A stretch of DNA of 64,000 nucleotides from Sinotaia quadrata (GCA_028829895.1 CM054180.1:104925635-104989634), one strand, 5' to 3'. Counted from the stretch's first letter, positions 27,721 through 39,837 are shown. Translations and numbers: made by a program. The notes: generated by a model not told the origin, from the sequence alone.

Positions 27721-28239
27721 GTAACATGTAAACGCGGCCATATAAAGGCAGCAATTCTAGTAAAGTGTAGATAACTGTCCTCCAAGGTAAATGTATCCTG
27801 TAGTATACTAGGTACAAACATACTTTGCAAGACCACAAAAATAACCGTTACGCAAAAATTATCGAATTATATAAATCAGTGCAGGAAGGCTCTCTGTGGT
27901 GTCTGCCATTTAAACTGACGTTTTCTTTCAAGTGTTCTCTCCCCTGGTGGAGAGAGAGAATACGATTGTGACTTGAAAATGAATCACCTAGTCATGTGTA
28001 GATTTGTAGGAGTTTGTAAGGTCGTGAAACATTTAGTTTCCAGGAGTCCGAGTAAAGAAAAACATTTCTCACGAGTGGAGTCATACAAGTTACGTCATCA
28101 AAGTCACATTATCATCCCTGCGTAACCGTCACAGTTCCTAATTCCACCCTACCCGAAACCTACCATCAGGAAAATGAAATGTATGAAATTGTAACAATCG
28201 GCCATAGCTGTACTTCACGAATATCAAACTATGGCATCT

Positions 28240-28441
28240 TCCATTACCGGAGTTTCACTTTACAAGTGAAGGACTATCAGGGTTTACTGGAGTTTCACTT
28301 TACAGTGAGGGCCTATCAGGGTTTAGAGGAGTACCACTTTACGAGTAAGGAACTGTCAAGGTTTAGAGAAGCTTCACTTTACGAGTGAGGAACTGTCAAG
28401 GTTTAGAGAAGCTTCACTTTACGAGTGAGGAACTGACAGGG
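28240..28441. repeat. ~41-bp repeat abutting the stop codon of receptor gene A
   Basis: Units hold GTTTAGAGAAGCTTCACTTT followed by ACGAGTGAGGAACTGTCAAG. The last unit ends within a few bases of the gene's stop, so it would form the start of the 3' UTR. Confidence 0.9.
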
Positions 28442-28442
28442 T

Positions 28443-30578
28443 TTACGTTATGCATAGTTCAGACAGTGTATAGGTTGTAGTTTCACTCAGACCTACTTTT
28501 GTGTTTTTCATGCCGAGAGCGTAATCAAACTTTAACTTCCACAATGCGCGTCTCCGAGTCTCTTTCTCTCTAGCGTTTTGCATGCGCCAGCAAACCATGT
28601 TCATCCAGTAGAGAAACGGGTTCAGAGCAGAATTCAGAGGAAGAACAATGGTTGCAATAGCAATAACAGCTTCCCCAGCGATAGCGATTCCATTCACTGC
28701 CATAACTCCTACAATCCCTATAGGGAGCCAACACAGAATATTAAAAGTAATGATACTGTTCAGACGATGCGCAATCGCTAAGTCTTGTTCCATTTCGGTC
28801 GTAATCGTGACGGATAAGCTGTTCCAGAACAGGGACCAGTAGATGAAGAGCTCGCTGAAGATCATTAACATGATGAGAACAAGGTTCAAGACTATCATGA
28901 TGCCGAATGAATAATGCGTGCCTTCAAACGCCTTTCTGGTGATAGGGAGAGGTATGCAAACATCTGATTGGCTATACAGATTCCAATGTGACGTCAATGG
29001 CAAAAATGGTAGAGTGCATAGAGTCATCACTAAGCTCCATGTTAATGCACACGCTAATTGCGCAGATCGTTTAAAGAAGCGCAAATGACTGCCAGGAAAG
29101 TGAAGTTTAAGAAAACCGTCCATCGAAAGGAAACAGACAATGAAGAGGGACATCTCTTTTGACACAAATGCCAGGAAGCCGGACAGTTTACAAGCCGTGC
29201 TATTCTTCCACGTCACGTCCTCCGAGAGATAATTATCTCGGTATTTCCAGTCTGCCACGCCAATCATCACAAGGTACACGCCCATCAGAAAGTCAGACAC
29301 GCATAGATGTGTAATGAAGACGTTGTGTGCACGCGGTCTTGTCGCTTTAAGAGCGATAACTAGGTAAAAGAAACATCCAGTGTTTCCTGTCAAAGCCAAC
29401 ATAGCAAAGACAAACAAACAAATTCGGTAGCCATTCGAACGCAAAAGAGGTTCACAGGAAGAGAGTTCGTCAGTTGGAGCTTGGCAGTTGAGATTCAGTG
29501 CACCTGCCGGCAACAGAGCAAGACAGCAAAGCTTATAGTCGTCAGCATAAAGAGTCTCCAGACTGCTCAGGCCTTGAAACATGTCACGTGGATAATCAGC
29601 AATCGGACATCCACGAAGGTCGAGCAGCCTCAACTTGCTCAGCGGTTTAAAGCAATCTGTTTGTAATCTCACGATACCGCTGTTCATCAGAGTCAAGTTC
29701 TGAAGATCAGGGATAAGTGTAAAAACATTCATGTTTAATTCATAAATATAGACCTGGGTTAGGTCCAGGGAAATCAGTTTGTGAAAGAGACTTGGTGCTA
29801 AACTGTCAACATTAAATATTGAAACTAATGGATTTCCTGCCAAAGATAATAACCGAAGATTTGTGAATCCACGCAAGAACTGAGAAGAGATGTTGTTAAT
29901 AATGTTAAAGCCAAGGTCGAGGATTCTTAAATTATTTAATATTATATCATCCAGTTCTTTCAAGCCACAATGGCTAAGGTTGAGAAGTATCAGGAATGTG
30001 TTGGTACTGAAAGCGGCTAGGGCCATGCCAGTGCTGTGCGCATCCACGTAGCGAATGTCAGGGTATTCCTGTGTTCGGAAAGGCTGCGTGCAGACGAAAG
30101 CATGCCCGTGACAGGTGCAGTTCTCTGGACACTTCAAATCACATAACAGTTCGTCGTCGTGCTGCGGGCACTGGAAAATTCCGTCGCACACGTGACTGGT
30201 GTGTACGCACACACCGGAAGCACGACAGCGGTAGTACCCGCGACACGTACGACTGTCGCAATCTGCCTCGTCCTCGTGACCTGGGCAGTCGTACACGCCG
30301 TTACAACGGACATAAACGGGCAGGCAGTACCCTGTGTTTGGACAGAGAAAATGAATTTCCGGACAAGCTTTGCCAACCCGAGGATTTTCCTGGACAAAAG
30401 GTTTCATCTTGTATGTTCCGCGCCCATCAAATTCTATTACAGCAGGAGGGGGCAAACTCTTAAATGACACGTCATATATAGTTTTACCGTAAGTATCGCT
30501 GTTCGCTATGCAGTTCCTCTCGTCCGCTCCGTCAAAGCAATGCTCCAAGCCGTCGCAGATCAGTTCGTTCTTCACGCA
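28443..30578 (-). CDS. Receptor gene A exon 5: LDLa, leucine-rich repeats, seven-helix GPCR
   Basis: The exon begins TGC after acceptor GGGCTAG and finishes the split LDLa (CVKNELICDGLEHCFDGADE). Two more LDLa modules follow (ending HEDEADC and HDDELLC), then an LRR N-cap (CPENCTC), about six LRRs (LRILDLGFN, LRLLSLAGNPL, LQNLTLMNSG, LRLLDLRGCP) and a Cys cap. The 7TM part has GN in TM1, VSDFLMG in TM2, CKLSGFLAFVSKEMS in TM3, FNILCWLP in TM6 and LNSALNPFLY in TM7, matching the relaxin-receptor branch. The DRY position reads Asp-Gly. The C-tail starts with a basic stretch (KETRRRALWK) and ends TYTLSELCIT. No polyadenylation signal was seen close by. Confidence 0.95.
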   Translation of the reverse strand, partial: CVKNELICDGLEHCFDGADERNCIANSDTYGKTIYDVSFKSLPPPAVIEFDGRGTYKMKPFVQENPRVGKACPEIHFLCPNTGYCLPVYVRCNGVYDCPGHEDEADCDSRTCRGYYRCRASGVCVHTSHVCDGIFQCPQHDDELLCDLKCPENCTCHGHAFVCTQPFRTQEYPDIRYVDAHSTGMALAAFSTNTFLILLNLSHCGLKELDDIILNNLRILDLGFNIINNISSQFLRGFTNLRLLSLAGNPLVSIFNVDSLAPSLFHKLISLDLTQVYIYELNMNVFTLIPDLQNLTLMNSGIVRLQTDCFKPLSKLRLLDLRGCPIADYPRDMFQGLSSLETLYADDYKLCCLALLPAGALNLNCQAPTDELSSCEPLLRSNGYRICLFVFAMLALTGNTGCFFYLVIALKATRPRAHNVFITHLCVSDFLMGVYLVMIGVADWKYRDNYLSEDVTWKNSTACKLSGFLAFVSKEMSLFIVCFLSMDGFLKLHFPGSHLRFFKRSAQLACALTWSLVMTLCTLPFLPLTSHWNLYSQSDVCIPLPITRKAFEGTHYSFGIMIVLNLVLIMLMIFSELFIYWSLFWNSLSVTITTEMEQDLAIAHRLNSIITFNILCWLPIGIVGVMAVNGIAIAGEAVIAIATIVLPLNSALNPFLYWMNMVCWRMQNAREKETRRRALWKLKFDYALGMKNTKVGLSETTTYTLSELCIT

Positions 30579-30584
30579 CTAGCC

Positions 30585-30712
30585 CACGAAAACGAAGTGA
30601 GAACAATCTTTACAGCAGCCAAAACAGAAAACGAAGTGAGAACAATCTTTACAGCAGCCAAAACAGAAAACGAAGTGAGAACAATCTTTACAGCAGCCAA
30701 AACAGAAAACAA
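30585..30712. repeat. 39-bp repeat, three copies, abutting the exon 5 acceptor of gene A
   Basis: Units contain GAAAACGAAGTGAGAACAAT followed by CTTTACAGCAGCCAAAACA. The array lies 7 bp intron-side of the acceptor, so it makes up the polypyrimidine region on the - strand. Confidence 0.95.
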
Positions 30713-31463
30713 AACCAAAGAAACCCAACAAAACAAAAATGTGTCTGTCCACGTCGAAAATTGTTGTTTAGACATGTTTAAAATGCTTGTTATTTTTCAC
30801 AACTGAATGCACTTTAAATCATTAGTGCTCTCTGGTATCACAGGAATAGGTGCGCACGATAGATGGCGGGTGGCGGTATTACACACAAAAAAGTGGGGTT
30901 TTTTATTTCAAAATAAAAGCGGTACAAAAGACAATGACGCATCAAGGTCACGGGGCGGACATCGATGCGACGCGGCGGTGGTGGTTCGGATAACCGACGC
31001 TCTACTATAACTGTTAAAAATACAAGCACGTGTCCTCCTCCGACTGGCTTCATATAATGAATATATACACTGCAAGAGTTAATGAAAGGAAGTAACATTT
31101 TCATTCCAAAGAGATTTTTATTTAGAATAAGATACTTAATAAAGAAGATCTTAATTCTTTTGACAATTCCCATATATTGACTTCGGAGGTCAGCGACGTT
31201 TGTATGCATATGACCTTTGACACCTTATAAATTCTAAGCCTTTCGACGACGTCGGCAATCTTAATATTAGTAAGATGCGGCAATACTATATTAAAGTATT
31301 AAAAGCAAAATAGCGTGCTTTAATTTTCATTCACTTCTGATAATGTTACAGTTTATAATTGGTCATACCGTGTGTGTGATATTACAGAGATATCGTTCTG
31401 CTAATATCTACTTTTATTTCGGGTTTACTATGAAGTATTATTCTTTTAATGCGTATTGAAATT

Positions 31464-31745
<282 letters not shown>

Positions 31746-31826
31746 GAAGTTAAAGAACGTAAAACTATATGGGATTTATTTTGTCCTATCAGTCGATTGT
31801 TTCACACAATTAATTAATTATCTTAC

Positions 31827-32373
31827 CTGTGAGCTACTGCAGCGTGTCAGTGCACTTTGGTAGCATGGCTGGAAGACACAGAACGTCTCGTCACTCGAAT
31901 CACTGCAGTCATGACGATAGTCACAAACCAGGGTATACAGTACCCACTCCCTTTTGTTTTCACAAGAGAAAGATGGAGGAAGTGACGTCATTGAAGCGTT
32001 ACAAGACGCGTGACTCTGGGCCCAGCAGAGACTCTTCACATCACATGCAAAGAATGTTTGAGTGAAGTGACCTTGTGGACATCGCACAAATGTCTTAGTT
32101 ACGTTCAAATATGTGTATCCCACTGATAAATTTGTCTCGGGGGCTTGCCCCTCAAAATTTATGGATTCTTTTTTCTCATCAATATTTAACACAGGTAGAA
32201 ACTGACATAAAATAGCTTGAAAATGCGATGTGGCACAGTCATCGGCATATACAACAAGGTTGGTTTTTATTAAGCCATGTTTGAGATAGGCACACTTTGG
32301 CCTGGACCGATAGCTGGAAATATTAGCGGAATAAGCAATAGAGGAGTCAGGCCATTGCCACGCGTATTTGTAG
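31827..32373 (-). CDS. Receptor gene A exon 4: second half of C-type lectin and LDLa-type repeats
   Basis: Acceptor CTTTCTGTCAG with the exon starting CTACAAATAC. Joined to exon 3 it reads PHIYKYAWQWPDSS, the usual lectin segment after the first conserved Gly-Leu, and continues to PKCAYL...YADDCATSHFQAILCQF, the two closing lectin cysteines. No EPN or QPD sugar-binding triplet is visible, so classic calcium-dependent sugar binding is doubtful. Next come an LDLa-like segment (FACDVKSLCW...), a better one ending LVCDYRHDCSDSSDETFC with the SDxSDE calcium cluster, and the first half of a third (PCYQSALTRCSSSQ). Donor CACAG|GTAAGA, phase 0. The intron thus splits an LDLa module. Confidence 0.88.
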
Positions 32374-32544
32374 CTGACAGAAAGGAAGAGAAACGTTCTT
32401 TGTTACAAATGTCATTCACAGCTAGGATGTGAACTAATCTTTCTTTTGTCACTTCTGAACGTTAAACAATAGGTTTTGATTGCATTGTCTAGTACTGTTG
32501 GCACTTACTTTGCTTTTTCAGTTTAGTCCTTTTGCACGGTGCAT

Positions 32545-32598
32545 GTATATGTATGTGCATATGTACATGTGTATATATGTGCATATAAGTATTATGTA

Positions 32599-32631
<33 letters not shown>

Positions 32632-32972
32632 AGTTTGTGTATATGTGTATGGTATGTGGGTATAATATGTGTGAATATCTGTATGTGTGCGTGTGTGTGT
32701 GATAGAACACCAAAATAATTTGAAGTGAATAATAAGTGAGAGAAAACATGACTATATTGTACTTACACTGCATTCATTGTAGGAAGGCTTGGACTTGACA
32801 TATTATTTTCCTATATTATTATTTATTTATTATTTTCCTATTTTATTATTTATTAATTATTTTCCTATATTATTATTTATTTATTATTTTCCTATACTAT
32901 TATTTATTTATTATTTTCCTATATTATTATTTATTTATTATTTTCCTCTATTATTATTTATTTATTATTTTC
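32545..32972. repeat. GT-rich tract and ~25-bp ATTATTTATT repeat in gene A intron 3
   Basis: GT/ATGT low complexity at 32,545-32,700, then seven units of TTATTTTCCTATATTATTAT plus TTATT at 32,795-32,972. Confidence 0.93.
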
Positions 32973-33147
32973 CATATTGAGAAAATGTCTAGAAGAGCGT
33001 TTACAAAAAACTCACGGCCAGTTGACTGCAATTTTGATAAATCGGCATATGCAGACAATTTATTTGTTTATCTTACTAACAATTACTTTGCAATAATATT
33101 GGTTACGGACGAGAAGGCGTAGAAGGCTCCATAATTGGCAGTTGAGA

Positions 33148-33149
<2 letters not shown>

Positions 33150-33232
<83 letters not shown>
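33150..33232. repeat. (GT)n microsatellite
   Basis: About 40 uninterrupted GT dinucleotides in gene A intron 3. Confidence 0.98.
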
Positions 33233-33233
<1 letters not shown>

Positions 33234-33374
33234 CTGAATAGTCAAGCTGTTTACATTTTCTTATAGGCTGTTAAGATTTTTAAGTATCCTGTGCTCTTGA
33301 TTGTTCTGTAACATTATAAGGTCAAGGTGCAAAACTTTTCGGGTTTCCCAAACATTACTTTATTGTACCTGTGG

Positions 33375-34145
33375 CACAGTAAATTTGCCTCTCCCTATTT
33401 CTAAGCTTCATTGTTATAAAAATTGTCGAAGTGACCTGACCTTGGGCACTCCTTAGGATGGTATTTTTGTAAGTGTGAGAGTTGGAGTAAAAACTCGAGT
33501 TGAGAATATGTTAGAAATTGCTGATGCAATGGAAACCAGTTCCAACTGGATGAGTAGTTTTTATTATTTAATGGTTAAGATTTACGGGAACAAGACCAAC
33601 ATTGGGCTGAGATCAAAGATTTATCTGCTGTAGAGAATTCTATTGTCTAATCACTTGAATTTGCTACACATGAGCATCTTAGTTCTCAATTTGTAAAAAT
33701 AATAGTCGACTTGCATAATACATCTCTACGTAAAATGCAACTATAACATATCAGTAGTAAAAATGCATGAAATATTTCTAAGTTCCTTCTCCATCAATCA
33801 CTCAGTTAACTCATCATTAAGCTACTGGCTGACTTTCACGACCGGACTTCTTTCAACTCCAAATTCAAGTGAATAGACAATAGAATTCTCTACAGCAGAT
33901 AAACTTTGATCTCAGCCCAGTGGCTGGTCTCGTTCTCATAAATTTTAACCATTGGAAAATAAAAACTACTCCTTCAGTTAGAACTGGTTTGCATTGCATC
34001 AGCAATTTCTAGCATATTCTAAACTCAAGTTGTTTACTCCAACTCTGACACTTACAAAAATACCATCCTAAGAAGTGCTCAATGTCGTGTTACTTTGACA
34101 ATTTAACAATTATGTTTATAAATATGGATAAGCAAATTTGGTTGT
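33375..34145. mobile_element. Fold-back element with ~285-bp inverted arms
   Basis: The left arm (about 33,375-33,662) is the imperfect reverse complement of the right arm (about 33,861-34,145), with a loop of about 200 bp. Matching blocks include TCTACAGCAGATAAACTTTG (33,890s) against the complement of 33,615-33,645, GTTTACTCCAACTCTGACAC against 33,470-33,495, and AAATACCATCCTAAG against 33,455-33,470. No coding capacity is seen. A partial third copy in right-arm orientation lies at 38,345-38,545. The structure suggests a MITE or fold-back DNA transposon inside gene A intron 3; the family is not identified. Confidence 0.8.
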
Positions 34146-34149
34146 TTGG

Positions 34150-35190
34150 ATAAGGAAACAAGATGGTTGTTTGTCCTAGTTTAGAGCAGGGCAGGTATTT
34201 GTGTTACTGTTAAAGATTTGTGTATGCTGGAATGACAAAGAGGGCATAAACTAATTTGTATTCTTCTCCACAATGAACGTTGTGAAGGTAATCTCTAAGT
34301 AACAATATAGTTGTTGTAATTATCTATTCCAGGAGTTCTAAATGTCAGGAAAATCTAAATACATGAATGAACGATATCACTAGTCTTACTTTGAAAGACA
34401 GAAAGTGCCAGTCTGGCAGCAAGCTCTGAATGGTGGGAGGAAACTGCAAAAGATGAGAGTCCAACATCTCCAGTATTCACAATCGGGCAACAGAGAAGTA
34501 AAGGAACCTCATGGCGTTAATCCTGAGGATTTATTCATATACGAGTTTCTACTGAGGTGATCACTTTCTGCGTTGATAAGAGAACGAGTTAAATATAACT
34601 GTTGTATAAAGAGAGACAACTCGTGTTAAATAAGAAATAGGAAAATCGATCCACTAGTAGTGAACTGTTTGATGGCTAGGACTCTCTTACCTGACGACTT
34701 CGTAAGCGGATGAACACAGCTATACCGCGTTAGGATACAGTGTTGGGGCAATTTCATTACACTGAAGCTCGAACTGCATAACTAAAATATTTTATCATTT
34801 GTGTAACTGCATTATTGTTATATTCTGATAGATAGTGCCCTGCCCTTCAGCCAGAATAATTAAATTTCTCCTTTTAAAAAAAATCTTTAAATCTCTCTAT
34901 CTTTTTAGAAATCTGTGTTAGTTGATTATAACAAAGCGTGCTTGTAATGTGTTGTACTATTGTTCTATGTTCATAATTATTGATAAATGGATTCACTCCC
35001 CTGTCTGTAGGCTCGAGACATTCCAATCTGGAATGAAACCCTATTGAAAATTATTGTGTTTAAAATGTGACGGGCTTCTTTGGGGGAATTATGGATAATA
35101 ATCTTAAAAATACTATTACTGTTCAAAACAGGGTAAACACAAGTACGAACAATACAAACTATCTAAAGACACAGGTTAGTGTTTAAGTAT
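34150..35190. other. Gene A intron 3 remainder, nothing recognised
   Basis: AT-rich intronic sequence without an exon or clear element. Confidence 0.5.
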
Positions 35191-35193
35191 TAC

Positions 35194-35902
35194 ATGTGGG
35201 GCAATCCTTGAGGGGCTGTCTGAAGTCCAATTACTGCATAGCTCCACATAAATCCAGAATTTAGAAATTGCACGAAAGAGCGCCACAGTTCCCACGTTTT
35301 GAGAGCTGGCAGGCTGGACCCCCGTTGCTGACAGAGGTCAGCAGCCTCATCCCACGACACCGATCTGTCTGTTTTTACGTACTCGAAGCAGCTGTCATAA
35401 ACCGTTATGAAGCCCAGGCCACACCTTTCCATCGTGTAGGGACAGGTCAGCTCGTCTTCACCTCGTGCACACTGGACCTTCAGGTCACACAGGAAGTGAC
35501 GACTAAAGTCTGTCCAGTGAGGCACAGAGCAGTTCCACTTCCCATCAGGCGCCTGTTCTGGCAAATTTGTCGCACTGTGGAACGAGAAGATCAGCCTCAC
35601 AGATGTGACTCCCACACTACGCGTGCAGGCCAGACGCACGAAAAATGCACTGGTTTGCAGCAGAACAGCAGGGGGGATAATTTCGTCGCAGGAGTGCCAT
35701 ACTCTGTCACCACCGTCATCACGTCCCTTGTACAGATACAAGCCATACAAAGCACAAGGCTCGTTACTGTACATGTACTTGACAACACTGATCAGAACTG
35801 AGTGGCCTGACGTCACTGGTATCCGTATCCACTTGTCCCCGACGTTATCTGGGCAGCCTAAATTCGAGCGGCAAAATATGCATTCAACAGGTTGTATATA
35901 AC
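35194..35902 (-). CDS. Receptor gene A exon 3: CUB-like 2, LDLa, first half of C-type lectin
   Basis: Acceptor TGTTTCAG|GT; the first two bases complete a Gly codon. CUB-like 2 runs from GYIQPVECIFC through GDKWIRIPVTSGHSVLISV to LIFSFHS. It is followed by an LDLa module (WNCSVPHW...FLCDLKVQCARGEDELTC; its Asp-Asp/Glu calcium cluster is reduced to GEDE) and the start of a C-type lectin domain (CGLGFITVYDSCFEY...SVSWDEAADLCQQRGSSLPAL...IGLQ). The exon ends in phase 2 after CCCCACAT at donor GTAATA, so the lectin domain is split by an intron exactly as in gene B. The plus-strand open frames opposite are shadows. Confidence 0.9.
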
Positions 35903-35904
35903 CT

Positions 35905-36690
35905 GAAACAGATAACTCAAGCAGCACATTCTGGAATAATTGACATCGCTTTGGTAGCATCTATTGTAACATAAATAAATAAATAATAAAAACTAATAAT
36001 AAAAATCAATAAATACATGTGTTTTTTTATTTTAAAGTATATGTGTGTGTTGTATACGTGACCACATAAATAAAAAAAACATTTACAGAGAAGACATTTG
36101 GTATTGAACTTGACTTAAGGCTTGGGTTGAGTGTTTTGTGTAGAAACAGTCTCATCTGCAGCCAACTGAATATTAGAGAAATGATTTCGTGAGTGTTATA
36201 CTAATACTGTTCCTTGCAAGTTGTCCAACGACTGTGTAAGGTATTACATTTCAAGCATTGCAAAAACTGCATATTTAGATCATATCATAAGTGAAATTCA
36301 TGAGTAACACGTCAATATTTGATTACCTTTTGTAACTCTAAATGTCCGGAGACTATGAGGGTAGTTAAACGTTACTAGTTGCACTTTTATTTATCAACCA
36401 GAATAAAGCAGCATAAAGCCAGTAGTATGGTCTTGTTTGTTTTGCAGCATAATCTCCTTCATTCACCCGTATCCCGCCAAACAAGGACGTGCATACGTAC
36501 CTGCATGGTAGAATTTCCTCAGGACGACTACAGGACTACTGGAGGGCAAGAGTTTCCACTTCAGTTTCTGCTGCCAAGGGACTCTTTCAGGGGATCAAAG
36601 ATGTGTCAATCCAAGTGCGATTAAGAGAATTGGGGGAAGATTGAGCACTTTCCATTCCAGAGTTGAAACGATAATGGCCGTATGAAGACG
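35905..36690. other. Gene A intron 2 start, nothing recognised
   Basis: AT-rich sequence next to the exon 3 acceptor; the open frame at about 36,379-36,624 shows no domain. Confidence 0.45.
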
Positions 36691-36694
36691 AGGG

Positions 36695-37160
36695 TTATCA
36701 GGCAAACAAAGCACTCCTCATGACAACATGGCTGCCTTGTGACAACAGGGCTACCTTGTGACAACAGGAGCTATTCTTTGGGAGAACAGGCTACCTCATG
36801 GCAGCAGGGCTACCCATCGGGACAACAGAGGTACCTTGTGACAGAAGGGCTACCATTTGGGACAACATTGCTACCTTTAGTTACAGCAGGACTACTCCGT
36901 GCCAGCATGGTTACCCTTCAAGACAAGAGGGCTCCCCTCTGGACAATATGGCTACCTCTCAGGACAAAAGGGTAACCTCGTGACAAGGCTACCGTTTGGT
37001 ACAACAGGTCTACCTTGTGACAGCATGGCTACCCCTCGGGACAACAGGGCTACGTCCTGACAACAAGGCTATCTCGGGACCTCAAGGTTACCTCGTGACA
37101 GCAAGGCTACCCCTCGAGACAAAAGGACTAACCCTCGGGACAAGAGGGCTAACCCTCTTG
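36695..37160. repeat. Degenerate ~20-27-bp minisatellite
   Basis: Many copies of GACAACAGGGCTACCTTGTG-type units of uneven length, in gene A intron 2. Confidence 0.85.
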
Positions 37161-37548
37161 ATGGCAAACGTGGATGGCATTGCCTTGTGGCTTCCTTTAT
37201 AGTTTGAAGGTCATGATTGTAGCATTTACCGTTAGACCTGTTGGAGGAAAATCCACTAGAATAAGTCCACGCCAGTCCCCACAAAATGCTCTCTGTAATT
37301 TTTCCAGTTCAATTTTGACTTTGATTCTTATGAGAACAAGTATGCCGCCAGTCGTTATTGGAATTCTTCGACTCAGAAGTGTGACGAAGTAGCCAGGTTT
37401 GCAGGCTGTTACGAATAACCACAACGTCACCCCACCCCTCCTTGTGATGTTTCTCTTAATTGCTGCTACCCATGGTCACTGACATCTTCAGACATGTGTT
37501 TTGTTACCCACAATGTGAAATTATGGTAACCGTGGATGACTGTTTCAA

Positions 37549-37784
37549 AACTGCCAACGATAATCTTTTCATGAAGTCCTTCACAGCAATGCTGTGATTG
37601 TGACAGAACTGCCAACGATAATCTTTTCCTGAAGTCCTTCACAGCAATGCTATGATTGTGACAGAACTGCCAACGATAATCTTTTCCTGAAGTCCTTCAC
37701 AACAATGCTATGATTGTGACAGAACTGCCAACGATAATCTTTTCCTGAAGTCCTTCACAACAATGCTGTGATTGTGACAGATTA
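37549..37784. repeat. 58-bp repeat, four copies
   Basis: Units contain AACTGCCAACGATAATCTTT and GAAGTCCTTCACAGCAATGC with only a few differences. Confidence 0.97.
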
Positions 37785-38344
37785 ACTGTTCGGCACTGTC
37801 GAGTGTTTTATTGAGTTACTGCTATCAGTCTCGCATGGCTTCACTCCAAATCATTTACTGATTCGTGACCGATTTTGAATTTTTCACACAAGTATTCCAG
37901 AATTATTCCAGAAGACATTCTTCTTTAACTGTTCCAACAGTCTGCTGCACATTTCTTCCTTCTTTCGTCTAAAACTTTATAACACATTGCTGTTCCAATG
38001 CAGATGCGACTTGCTGGGACGCCATATTGTTTATACCCATAATGCTTTACTTCTAAACGTGTGCAGTCCTGTCCTTAGTGTTCGCAACAAGTGACAGTTA
38101 AGTCCCCTAGAAGCTAATGTGGCTGGTTGCTCATTTATAACTAAAAGTGCAGTTGAAATGGAGCCACTATCGAAAACAGATCTGAAGTTCAGTTCTCTGT
38201 GTATTTCAAAACCCACTTGTGTGTATGCGTGTGTGTTTTATGGTGCTGTAAGATGGAAGTTTCCCCCATCTTTAAAATGTAATGTTTAAATCTTTTAATC
38301 TAAAATGTTATGATGATATGTTACATGTGACACTATTATTCAGA

Positions 38345-38545
38345 AAAAAAACTACTCATCCACTTGGAATAGGTTTGGATTGCATTAGCAAGTTCTAGTA
38401 TATTCTCCATCTGAGTTGTTTACTCCAACTCTGGCGCCCATAAAAGATCATCATAAGCAGTACACAACGTCGGGTTACGTTAACATTTACATCAAATATA
38501 TAATTATTAAGTTTAGAAATAGGGATAGGCAAATGTACTCCGTTG
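38345..38545 (+). repeat. Partial copy of the fold-back element arm
   Basis: Matches the right arm of the element at 33,861-34,145 in the same orientation: ACTACTC, GGTTTGGATTGCATTAGCAA, GTTGTTTACTCCAACTCTGG and ATAGGGATAGGCAAATG. Confidence 0.72.
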
Positions 38546-38567
38546 CACATATATTATTAAACTCTGT

Positions 38568-38840
38568 ATGTTGAAGTGACAGTGGGTGGATGGGGCTCAT
38601 TATATATTATTAAAGACGGATTTGTAAGAAGTTTCCACCTGCAAAAATATTGTGTGTCAGTAAAATGTCTGTCTTATTTTTGTGGAAGAGTAAAGACTTT
38701 ACTACACTGTATAAACTATATAGCCGTATAGCCAAGTGAGTGTCGAGTGGTGTCCCCTGGGAGATTTATTAAAAAACATAAAATAAAATTTCTGGATGAT
38801 TATTATTAATAATCATAATCAGTAAGGATGGGATGCATGC
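38568..38840 (+). repeat. Dispersed repeat, copy 2
   Basis: Same family and orientation as 26,905-27,180: GTGGGTGGATGGGGCTC, GTTTCCACCTGC, TGTGGAAGAG, TCGAGTGGTGTCCCCTGGGA and a final AGGATGG. It starts only about 20 bp after the fold-back arm copy. Confidence 0.75.
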
Positions 38841-39067
38841 CCACAAACTTCAATAATAAAGATAGGAAGGATAAGCTGACAGAGTTGAATGGTCAGTATC
38901 TCTCATGTGACCACTGAGAAAGTTGCTTGATGTTAAGCCATACGGCTTATTAAAAGATAGTTTATTTTTAGCTGTACCCTGTGATTAATTTTAACATTTC
39001 ATGCATATAAAAAATTTTCATTCAGATAAGCAGTCATTGCTCATCTTTCAGAAAATATTGATTACAC

Positions 39068-39070
39068 ATA

Positions 39071-39125
<55 letters not shown>

Positions 39126-39128
39126 ACA
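39068..39128. repeat. (CA)n microsatellite
   Basis: CA tract with a few interruptions, in gene A intron 2. Confidence 0.97.
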
Positions 39129-39194
39129 CGCGCGCACGACTGAATGCTCAGTACATGCCATTTGGAGAGAGAGAGAAAAAAAAACTGGTGAATT

Positions 39195-39690
39195 AATTAA
39201 CAAATAATATGTGAGTCACGTATACTGATAACAAAGTACATCTTATTTGAAAAAAGTGACGTATATTGACAGCAAAAACATAATTTATGAAAGTGACGTT
39301 TAGTGACAGCAAAAAGCATAACTTATGAAAGTGATGTATAGTGACAGCAAAAACATAACATGAAAATGACGTACAGTTACATAAAAACATAATTTATGAC
39401 AGTGACGTATAGTGACAGCACACATATAATGCATGACAGTGATTTATGATGATAGCACAAACAAAACTTATGAAAGTGACGTGAAAGCAAATCATAGCTT
39501 ATGAAAGTGACGTATAGTACAGCAGAACATAACTTTTGAAAGTAACGTATAGAGACAGCACAAACATAACGTGTGACAGTGACATATAATGATAGCACAA
39601 ACATAACTTATGAAAGTGACGCATAGTGACAGCAAAAACATAAGTTATGAGAGTGACAGATACTAATAACAAAAACATATCTGAAGAAAG
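39195..39690. repeat. ~37-bp degenerate repeat with a TGACGTAT core
   Basis: Units contain TTATGAAAGTGACGTATAGT and GACAGCAAAAACATAAC. Most carry TGACGT. Confidence 0.9.
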
Positions 39691-39837
39691 TGACAACAAA
39701 AATATACAAATTGATGTATACCGAGAGCAAATGCAAATCTTAAAGAAAGCTTTTTATATTGGCTGGAAGGGGATATCTTATGAAAGTCATGTACAATGAC
39801 AGCAGAACGATGTGAGAATAACGCAAATAGACAGCAA

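Noticed and set aside
30071..30467. Plus-strand frames of 100-130 codons opposite receptor exon 5
   Set aside because: They are antisense shadows of the LDLa-coding region of gene A.
35268..35801. Plus-strand frame of 177 codons
   Set aside because: Antisense shadow of gene A exon 3, which has clear CUB, LDLa and lectin signatures on the - strand.
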